Below are positions 8,542 through 17,500 of a stretch of 64,000 bases of DNA, one piece after another. The notes under the pieces are model-generated. The model saw only the letters and a program-made list of their open reading frames with translations. It searched no databases and was not told the DNA's origin. A program made the position numbers and the translations under genes. Numbering within the stretch: the first letter of the stretch is position 1; the number at the start of each line of letters is the position of its first letter. Source of the stretch: Chloroflexota bacterium (GTDB taxonomy: Bacteria; Chloroflexota; Anaerolineae; Anaerolineales; Anaerolineaceae); the NCBI GenBank assembly GCA_016887485.1, contig CP069395.1, positions 62,001-126,000 of the forward strand, read 5' to 3'.

Positions 8542-10506
8542 ATGGCTGAGACTTTCCATTTTTCCAACATATCCATCACCGGCGGATTTTGGGATCAAAT
8601 CCTGAAATTAAATTCAGATACCGCCATCTTTCACCAGTGGGATGAGTTGAAAAAATCCGGATCGATCGAAAATTTTCGCATCGCTGCCGGACTAAGCGAA
8701 CACTTCCGCACAGGGTTCTTCTTCTCCGATTCAGATGTCTACAAATGGCTGGATGCTGCCTGCCGGATCAGCGTCCACCGACCCTCCCCTGCCCTCGAGG
8801 GTCGCATTGATCAGTTTGCCTCATTGATTCGCCAGGCTCAGGAACCGGATGGCTACCTTTTTACTTATAATCAGATACTCTTCCCCGAGGAGCGGTGGAT
8901 TGCCCTGCAGATTGAACATGAACTCTATTGCCATGGGCACCTGATCGAGGCCTGCCTCTCCCATGACACAGCTTTCCCCGAAGAATCGCTGCTCCCCGTT
9001 GCCACCAAAGCCGCGGACCTGATATGCGACGCTTTTCTGGATCAGCCTGCCCACCGTCAGCCTGGCCATCAGGAAATCGAACTGGCCCTCCTTAGCCTAT
9101 ACGAAAGAACAAACGAGGAACGCTACTTTGAGATGGCCAGCCAGTTCCTCGACCGGCGCGGTCGAGTCCACGGGCATGGCTGGCGGCTGCTGGATACCAC
9201 AATCCGCTCGGGGAAGCGCGGAAAATCGGTGACAAAGCGGGAAAAAGCCCACCAAACCGCCCATCCTGAGCTGACACCTTTCAATCTTCCGCCAATGAAT
9301 GAAGCCCCAGCCTCACTCGGGATCAACCTGCGTTTCATGGGCAGCGCACTCAGTGGAAAATACTTCCAGACCCATCAGCCCATTGCAGACCAAAAGGAAG
9401 CCGTGGGGCATTCGGTGCGTTTTGGTTACACCATGGCAGCAGAAACCCGCCGCCTGCGAATTGGCAATCACGAAAAAGCGGATTTTGCCCCCCAAGAAGC
9501 CCTCTGGCAGGAGATGGTCACCCGCCGGATGTACATCACCGGTGGATTGGGGTCACTGCCGGTGTTGGAAGGCTTTGGCAAGGATTTCGAACTGGACCCT
9601 AAACTGGCTTATGCCGAAACTTGTGCGACCCTGGCCAGTTTATTTTGGGATTGGGAACTGCTGACCGCCACCGGGAAAGCCTGTTATGCGGACCTGTTTG
9701 AATGGCAGCTTTATAATGCCGCTCTGGTTGGCGTCGGGCAAAACGGGCAATGCTACCTGTATAACAACCCCCTGGCCGCGGATGGCAGCCTGACGCGCGA
9801 ACCCTGGTTCCGAATTCCCTGCTGTCCCTCGAATATCTCCAGGGTCTTGGCTGCCCTTGGCGGATATCTCTATTCTTTTGATGAAACCACCTTAACAATT
9901 CACCAATACATCACCAGCCGGATGGAGAGCAACACCCCCTCACCTTTGCAAATTCATGTGGAAAGCAGGCTGCCCTTTGAGCCATCGGTCACACTGTCCA
10001 TCCTCGCGAGCCAAGCGAATACCGCCCTCCGATTACGCCTTCCCGGGTGGGCGGAGGGTGTCGATATTCGACATAATCGCACCCCGGTTGATGTACCTAG
10101 GACGCCCAGCGAGCCCGTCAACACTGCCGGTGGCTACTCACCTTTCGATGGTCGTTATGTCACCCTGCCCGGTCCATTCAAAGTCGGTGACCAGATCTCC
10201 CTCCAATTTCACCAGTCCGTTGTGGCCCACCAGGTGGACCCACGGGTGGGTTTGGGAACACAGAACACCGCCCTGAGCCTGGGGCCTGTGGTTTACTGCG
10301 CTGAGGATTTAGATAATTGTGAGCTTGACCTGGATCAGATCACTCTGGATATTCATTCTTTCTATCCCCAACCAACTTCCGGAGTTCCCGGCATCCCCTC
10401 GCTGGTGGGAAAAGACCTCGAAGGCAATACCATCCGCCTGATCCCCTATTTTGCCTGGGCCAACCGAGGGTCATCGAAAATGCGGGTGTTCTTCCATGCG
10501 AAATAG
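8542..10506 (+). CDS. GH127 family glycosidase (beta-L-arabinofuranosidase-like, DUF1680)
   Basis: This 654-residue protein has the usual length of GH127 enzymes and no signal peptide, so it acts in the cytoplasm on imported oligosaccharides. The zinc/catalytic set known from HypBA1 can be placed: E343 (in VLEGFG), E359 and C361 (in YAETCA), and the C427-C428 pair (IPCCPSN). The helical (alpha/alpha)6 barrel precedes C-terminal beta domains. A clear SD (GGAGGG) lies upstream of the ATG. A bidirectional terminator at 10528-10563 separates it from the convergent heliorhodopsin gene. HypBA1 releases L-arabinose from beta-1,2-linked di-arabinosides. The exact substrate here is unproved. Confidence 0.92.
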   Translation: MAETFHFSNISITGGFWDQILKLNSDTAIFHQWDELKKSGSIENFRIAAGLSEHFRTGFFFSDSDVYKWLDAACRISVHRPSPALEGRIDQFASLIRQAQEPDGYLFTYNQILFPEERWIALQIEHELYCHGHLIEACLSHDTAFPEESLLPVATKAADLICDAFLDQPAHRQPGHQEIELALLSLYERTNEERYFEMASQFLDRRGRVHGHGWRLLDTTIRSGKRGKSVTKREKAHQTAHPELTPFNLPPMNEAPASLGINLRFMGSALSGKYFQTHQPIADQKEAVGHSVRFGYTMAAETRRLRIGNHEKADFAPQEALWQEMVTRRMYITGGLGSLPVLEGFGKDFELDPKLAYAETCATLASLFWDWELLTATGKACYADLFEWQLYNAALVGVGQNGQCYLYNNPLAADGSLTREPWFRIPCCPSNISRVLAALGGYLYSFDETTLTIHQYITSRMESNTPSPLQIHVESRLPFEPSVTLSILASQANTALRLRLPGWAEGVDIRHNRTPVDVPRTPSEPVNTAGGYSPFDGRYVTLPGPFKVGDQISLQFHQSVVAHQVDPRVGLGTQNTALSLGPVVYCAEDLDNCELDLDQITLDIHSFYPQPTSGVPGIPSLVGKDLEGNTIRLIPYFAWANRGSSKMRVFFHAK

Positions 10507-10527
10507 GTTTTGAGAGTAATTAAACAG

Positions 10528-10563
10528 AAAATCCCCGGACACAACTAAACCGGGGATTATTTT
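10528..10563. terminator. Bidirectional intrinsic terminator
   Basis: AATCCCCGG (10530-10538) pairs perfectly with CCGGGGATT (10550-10558) across an 11-nt loop, with A-runs on one side and T-rich sequence on the other. It lies between the convergent GH127 and heliorhodopsin genes and can stop transcripts from both. Confidence 0.85.
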
Positions 10564-10581
10564 GATTAATCAAAACCGTTT

Positions 10582-11370
10582 TTAGACCGGTGCCAGGGTG
10601 CCGGTGAAGATCATCCAGGCTAAAGTGGTCTTGGCGGCCAGGCTGAGGATAATATAGACCTTTTCGCCAAAGAGGTAATCCTTCCACGGGCCCACCTTCT
10701 TATATTGCAGCACCATATTGACTGCAAAAATGTTGAAGAACACGAAGATGGTTGGAATGATGGCATAGACGAAGGCCGGGGGCTTGGCTCCAGCAGAATT
10801 GACCGCACTCAAGAAGTAGATCAAGATCACCACCCAGGGGACGATGCCGGCCAAGCTGCCAAAGATGAACGAAGTCCAGTTGGTCTTTTTGGTATATTGG
10901 TTGTGGAATTCCATCATGATACCAAACAAGTTCATGGTGGCATTCACAGCAAAGATCAAGATCACCGCGCCCAGGTCCCAAATGCCAACCAGTAAGCCTA
11001 TGAGCACGATCATCAGGGATGAACTCAACGCATATTCATAGAAGCGTACGGGATTCATACCCATCTTCAGGTTGCGGACATACCACTGATAGCCAAAGGT
11101 CGCCAAAGAGAAGTGCGCCACTGCTGAGAGCAGCAGGAATAAGGCCACTGCCGGCCCAAAAGGCACCTCGTAGAACAACTGCGGATCGGGGTTCAAGGAA
11201 AAGGTGCTGGTATTGAAGGTGAGAAAGTTGGAATAGATCGGATAGGTCGTGTCATTGCTGATCAGGAACATGAAAACGCCCTGCACCAGGTGCAAAAAGC
11301 CCATAATCAAGTTGAAACGACGTAAACCTTTCAGTTTTTTATCCATTTTTTCATTGGTTTGTTCTGACAT
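10582..11370 (-). CDS. Heliorhodopsin (retinal-binding seven-helix photoreceptor)
   Basis: The 262-residue protein has seven hydrophobic segments and clear heliorhodopsin signatures. The retinal Schiff-base lysine is K247 in the last helix (SLAAKTTLAWMIF). The counterion glutamate is E112 in RFYEYALSSS. The inner-cavity histidines of the family map to H27 (GFLHLVQG) and H86 (SAVAHFSLA). Heliorhodopsins have inverted topology compared with type-1 rhodopsins, do not pump ions in characterised cases, and are reported mainly from monoderm bacteria and archaea, which fits a Chloroflexota host. A GGAG site lies upstream of the ATG. No carotenoid cleavage enzyme gene is in the window. The signalling partner is unknown; neighbours give no strong hint. 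Confidence 0.95.
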   Translation of the reverse strand: MSEQTNEKMDKKLKGLRRFNLIMGFLHLVQGVFMFLISNDTTYPIYSNFLTFNTSTFSLNPDPQLFYEVPFGPAVALFLLLSAVAHFSLATFGYQWYVRNLKMGMNPVRFYEYALSSSLMIVLIGLLVGIWDLGAVILIFAVNATMNLFGIMMEFHNQYTKKTNWTSFIFGSLAGIVPWVVILIYFLSAVNSAGAKPPAFVYAIIPTIFVFFNIFAVNMVLQYKKVGPWKDYLFGEKVYIILSLAAKTTLAWMIFTGTLAPV

Positions 11371-11407
11371 AATAAATTCTCCATTTGATTTTTAATTTCT
11401 TTTCTAT

Positions 11408-11435
11408 ATCATACCGAATTCCGTACCATTATTAA
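11408..11435 (-). promoter_or_regulatory. Candidate promoter of heliorhodopsin gene
   Basis: On the minus strand TTAATA (11435-11430) and TATGAT (11413-11408) are separated by 16 bp, about 40 bp upstream of the heliorhodopsin start codon. The match to sigma-70 consensus is moderate. Confidence 0.45.
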
Positions 11436-11495
11436 AATTTTTGTATAACCTTTAAGGCTGAACTGCCCTTTCTTTGATACTGTTGAATATTGAAA

Positions 11496-11532
11496 TAAAA
11501 AATCCCGAACTTTACAAGTTCGGGATTTTATT
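11496..11532 (-). terminator. Intrinsic terminator of the adhesin-sortase gene
   Basis: A 12-bp perfect stem (AATCCCGAACTT at 11501-11512, AAGTTCGGGATT at 11516-11527) with a 3-nt loop lies between the adhesin-sortase stop and the heliorhodopsin promoter. A T-run follows on the minus strand. Confidence 0.85.
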
Positions 11533-11550
11533 AAGAGATTTATTTAGTAA

Positions 11551-14500
11551 CTACTGCGGGCCAACCGAGACCAGCACCGCTCGCACCAGCAGGCGGTTGA
11601 TGTACTCACCCTTGGCCGGGCTGAAGTCCGTACAGGTCATCAGAGTCACCCAATCCAGACGCTGCTCCTTGAAGGCGGCAGCCAGGTTCGACTGACTGAC
11701 CACAAGACTCTCTCGCACTTCGTAGACATAGGTTTGACCGTAGGCCTGGATTACAATTTGATCACCGTAGGAAAGGTCTCCCAGATCAGCAAAAAGACCC
11801 GGTTCATTATAGGCGGTGGTGTTATGGGCGGTCAGGACGGTATTACCGGACCAGGTTGGATAGGCGGAACCTTCCAGATAACCTACCTGATTGCCCAACC
11901 AGGTCACATCCCAGGCGCCATCACGGAATGGGACAGTCGTCACATAGGTGCTGACGCCCAATTTTGAAATTTGAATGGCCATACCGGTCGTGCTGTAGGC
12001 TAATGAGTCTGGCTGGCTGGGCATGATGGTCAAATAACCGGGTGCAAAACCAGTCTGAGGCAGTTCCTCAGCAGTCCAAGTCCTAGAAACTGTCACAGTT
12101 TCTTCCTCAACAGCAGTTATGCCCCCGTCACCATCCAGGTCAACACCGAGGACAGCGTTATTTCGGACAGAACCAGCATTTGCACTAACCCTGACGGCAT
12201 AATCAATAACCATTTCATTGATAGCTTGTTCAGCATTTGAAGCGCCCAGGTCTGGCCCCAAAGTTCCTTCCCAAATAATCCGGCCGCGTGGATATTCCAA
12301 AGTCGGTCCTTCATAATAACAATAGGTTGTGGTGGTCAGAACGGACAAGGGATCAGCCGTACAAGAGACGCCACTGGCCGTACTGCCCTCCGGCAGATCA
12401 CCTGTCGGTAAATCATAGCCACTTGAAACGCCGTCATTGAGGAAAGTTGAGCCGGAGGGAATCGGGTCACTCATCCGGGTTTGAATCGGGACGATGTTTG
12501 AATCGTTGATCCAAACAATGGACCATCCCAGCTTGGGCTGACCGGCATTATTATAGGTCTTGATACCCTTAGGCGGGTTAAAGAGGTTTCCATCAAATTC
12601 TAATGGCGTTGGGACATCATTGTTCGTTGGATCATAATCTGCATCCGGATCAGGATCGACCCCATTTTGTGAATCGTCGGTGACTGAAGTGCCTCTTTGG
12701 GTTTCACCGGTTCCAACAGCAGAATTCAGGAACGGGCCTGCATTCACAGGCACCAACTCAACCGTTACTGTCAGGGTGCCGCTTTCGCCGACATCGAGGC
12801 CGTTTAGGCCGCTGGCTAATAGGTTTGTATCGCCACCAGGACCGGAAATGCCGTTATAGAGCGGATTTACATCAAAGTCCGTGCTGCTGACATCAATAAC
12901 AGAGAACACGTGCGGGAGGGGGAAGACCGCAGAGAGATTATCCGTAATCTGAAGATTTGTCAGAGCAACGTTCCCCATATTGGCGATTTCGATCTCATAG
13001 GTGAATTGCCAGATGCCGGTACTAATCAGAACCGGTGAACTGCTCACAGTCTTGGCAACACCCAGCAAGCCACCTTCGGGAATATCCTGTGTGTCTTCAT
13101 CGGAATCGGTCAACGGGTTTTCATCAGGATCTTCCGCCATCACATCAGCATAATTGGTAAATGTACCCGCATTGATATCATCCTGGGTCACGGCATAAAC
13201 ACCCGTACAGCTGGTACTATCCACCTCACCTACTTCCAGAGTGCCGATGGTGCAACCCGTCAGGACTACATCGGGATCGGCATCCGTCACCTCGACATTG
13301 ACCAAGGTCACATTACCGGTGTTTTCAACAGTGAATTGATAGCTGATCTGATCACCGGCATTCACCATGCCCGCAGGAAGAACAACATCGTCCACAATCG
13401 TACCCGTCTTCTCGAGGGAGATCATGGGATCAGACGATAGTTCAATTTCCTCGGTATCCGAATCGGTAACTTCCTCATCATCCGTGGTCAGCGCTTTGGC
13501 ATGCGCAGTATTGGCATAAGTGCCGGAATCGATATCAGCCTGGGTCAGCGTGTAGGTCCCGGTGATTGTTGAATTTGCCTGCCCGGGAGCCAGATTGATG
13601 GTGACCGGGCTATTTGCCAGCGTGACACCGAGGTCCTCAACAGTGAGTTCGTGCAGGGTCACATTCCCGGTATTGGTAATCGTAAAGATATAGGTAATCG
13701 TGTCACCCACATTGACCTGACCACTCGGAGCAACCACATCATCGTGCAGCGTGCCAGTCTTGGTCAGGGCTAGTGATGGGTCGGGGGTTATTGAAACAGT
13801 CGTGTCGTCCGTATCGGTCACGGTGCCATTGGTTGGCGTCGTGCCGGATACATTAGCGGTGTTATAGACTGAACCGCTGTCGATCATGGCCTGGGTCAAA
13901 GGTAGTGACCCTGTAATGGTTGTGCTGTCCGATTCGCCCGGTTCCAGCGAAGCGATGGGATTACCTGCAACCGTCACCAAGGCATCGGTTACGGAGATGT
14001 TGGTCAGGGTCACATTACCTGTGTTAGTAACGGTAAAGGTGTATTCAATGGAATCGCCGACATTAGCCTGATCGGTTGGTGCGATGGTATCCATCTTGAC
14101 CGAACCTGACTTAACCAGGGCAATATCCGGCTCGCGGGTAATGGTTTGGGTATCCGTATCGAAATCTGTCACCTCTGTCGTATCCGGTGCTGTCCCGGTC
14201 ACGGTTGCTTCATTGGTGAACGATCCTGCATCAATATCCGCCTGGAGAAGAGTATAACTGCCTGTAAAGGTCAGTGTATCACTCTCGCCTGGGCCTAGGT
14301 CGATCGGCCCGCCCAGAATGGTGGCATCATCATCAGTGATCATTACGCCTGTGAGGGTCACATTGCCGGTATTTTCGACGGTGAATTCATAGGTGATCTT
14401 ATCACCCGCATCCGTTCTATCGGTCGGTGATACCTCGTCTTCAACGAGGGTACCCGTCTTGGTCAGTGAAATGGATGGCACAGCGGTAAAGGATTTCGAA

Positions 14501-17500
14501 TCCGTATCGCTGTCTGAAATCGTGGCATTATTCGGGTCTTTGGCGGAAACGGTCGCATTATTCTCAAAGGTCCCGGCATCAACATCTGCCTGAGAAAGGG
14601 AATACAACCCGGTAATAGTTGTGCTGTCGGTGGCACCGGGGGCCAGGGTAGCTATGGATCCACCAATGATCTGCACGCCAGCGACTTCGTCAGTAATCAC
14701 CAGGTCATGCAGAGTGACATTACCTGTATTCGTAATGGTGAAAATATAGGAGATCGTATCACCTGCATCCACCCGATCATTCGGTGCAATCGTATCCTGA
14801 TGCAAGGCGCCCACCTTGGTCAGTTCGACCAAGGGGATTTGAACCATCTGAACCACGGCGGTGCCGGTTTCAGGGGGTGTTTGGTCATTGGAGACAATAG
14901 CGGTATTGGTGTAATCCCCATTGTCAATATCCGCCTGAGTCACACTATGATAGGCTTCGCAATAGAGGATATCGCCCACCGCCAATTCGGCCGGCAAGGG
15001 AATAATTGTCGGATCTTCATTGAGCGTGCATGGCCCAAGGGGCAACTCTGTACCGGTGTCATCGACCGTGACGTTCGTCAAAGTGATATTTCCGGTGTTT
15101 TGAGTCACAATATCAAATGTCACCGTATCGCCCACAGCATAAACGCCCGTGGAGGTCTCAAATTTATAGACCGCTATTGAAGGATATTGCGCCAACTGAA
15201 GGCTGACATCATCCGAGACAGGTTCCACCTCATCCGCATCCGCAGAAGCAACATTGGTGAAAGTGCCCAGATCAAGGTCATCCTGGGTGACCACATAAGA
15301 AGCCGCACAGGTCATCATTTCGCCCGCAGCCAGGGTGGAACCCTGGACAGGAGTGCAGCTATCAATGACCACACCGGCGGTCTCTTCAGTCACCAGAACG
15401 TTGTTTAAATTGACTGTGCCGATATTGTTGACTTTAATACTGAATGTAATCGTGTCATCAACCTCGAAAGGTCCAACCGAGGTCAGGATCTTCTTAATGC
15501 TGATCGCCGGGCCGCCACTCAGCGGGACAGTCTCTTCATCGGACACCGGATCGGTACGATCCGAATCGGCATTCGCAGTATTGATATATTCACCGGCTGC
15601 GATATCTGCCGCTGTCACAGTGTGAGTTGCAGAACAAATCATCACATCGCCAGGATTGAGGGTGGAGCCCAAAACCGGATTACAGGCCCCGAGTACCGCG
15701 CCTTCGCCTGCATCTGTCACCTGAACATCGTTCAGTTTCATATCGCCCGTGTTGGTGACTTCCAATTCATAGGTAATAACATCGTCCTCATTGTAAGGAC
15801 CAGTGCTAGTTACCGATTTCACGATCTGCATATCAGGGGTACCGTAAACTTCGAGGGTATCCTCAGCAGGATCAGGATTGGTCACATTCGCATCACTGGA
15901 GGTGATTGAACCTTCAGGAATCACATTGCGATAGGTTGCCCTGTCATCCGCTTTGACCGCAACGGTCATTGTACAATCCTCAGGCTGCGGGTCATCGGGG
16001 TCAAGGACGCCGGAGAGGTATCCACCGCTGAGGGTCACCTGCGATTCGCCGACATTCGCCGTGAAGGTCCCACCGCAGGTATTGGTCGGGGGATCCAATG
16101 GCGCATCAACGATCACAACCCCAGTCGGGAAGGTATCCACCAATCCCAGATCATGCACAGCGGCATTACTGGTATTGGTAAGTTCAATCGTCAGAACCGA
16201 GTATTCATCTGATTCAGCCAGGATACGATTCGGTGTGAAGTATTTGCGCACACTGACACCTGGCAGGTTGGTCAATGTGGAACTGGCTGCGTCTTCATTG
16301 GAAACACCAATAAATGAAGAGACCGCACCAGCGGGAATTGTATTAATCAAGTTGCCGTTTACCCGGATAGTCGCATTCAAGGAAATCGTGCAGCGCCGCC
16401 CGGCAGCCAGGTAGCCGCCGCTGTAGTAGAAGCTTTGGCGATCTGGCGCAATAACAACCTCACCGCCACAAGTACTGGTATCAATATTGGTCGGCATGGT
16501 GATTTTCATCCCTGCGGGCATGACATCCGTGAAGCTGATTTCCGGGATCGGTACGTCATTGGGATTGATTAACAAAACGGTCAACCGTGAAGATGATCCA
16601 CCGGAAACGGAAGAGGGGTCAAATTTCTTGACCATCTCAATACTCATATCCTGAATATATAAGCGATCAGTGGCTGAGTAGCGTGGATAGGAGGGAGAAG
16701 CAGCACCGGAAACCGTTCCATAGGAATCGGTCGTACTGATGGTATTATCGCTGGTATTTGCATTACTATTGGCTTTGATCGTCACAGTAATCGTACAGGA
16801 GCCATCGACGCTACCCACCCGACCCGGAATAGAACCTCCATTGAGAACAATTGTGGAAGATCCAGGATCGGCGGTAAGCGCACCGCCACAGGTCGTGCTG
16901 GCGTTCGGTTCATCAGCAACTACGAATTCAGTGGTCCCCATCGTTGCTAGACGATCCTGCAGCCAGACCCCCGTCATTGGCCTCTCATCCTCATTGGTCA
17001 ATGTGATGGTCAGAACACTTCTGCCACCCCAGGTAATGATATCGGGTGCAAAGGTTTTTGAAACCAGATAGTCAGAGAAACGCATGTTGTCACTGACCGA
17101 GCTTGGGAAAGTCTGATTCTGGTCGTTGGTCAGGTCGATCGGTGAAATGGCATTGGTATAGGTGCCGGGATCATTTGCCGTGACATATACATACACATAA
17201 CAGGTCACACCGGCTGAAATCTCCCCATCAATCAGGGAGAAACTGCTGTCCCCCGCCACCCCGGTGACTGAAGCTTCAGCACCACAGTTTGTAAGTGAAT
17301 AAGTCATCGGCGAAGAAATAACCATGCCGAAGGGTAGGTTATCCGTGAGAGTCACACCTGTGAGGTTCTTGTCCTCAGGCGCTTTAAGCTGAAGCCGTAT
17401 CCGAATAGCTGTTCCGGTAGGCTGAGGCTGATTGCTGTCTTCAAATGTCTTGGAAAGGGTGGCTCCCAACCCTACTGGATAAACGTAAACGTCACGATAA

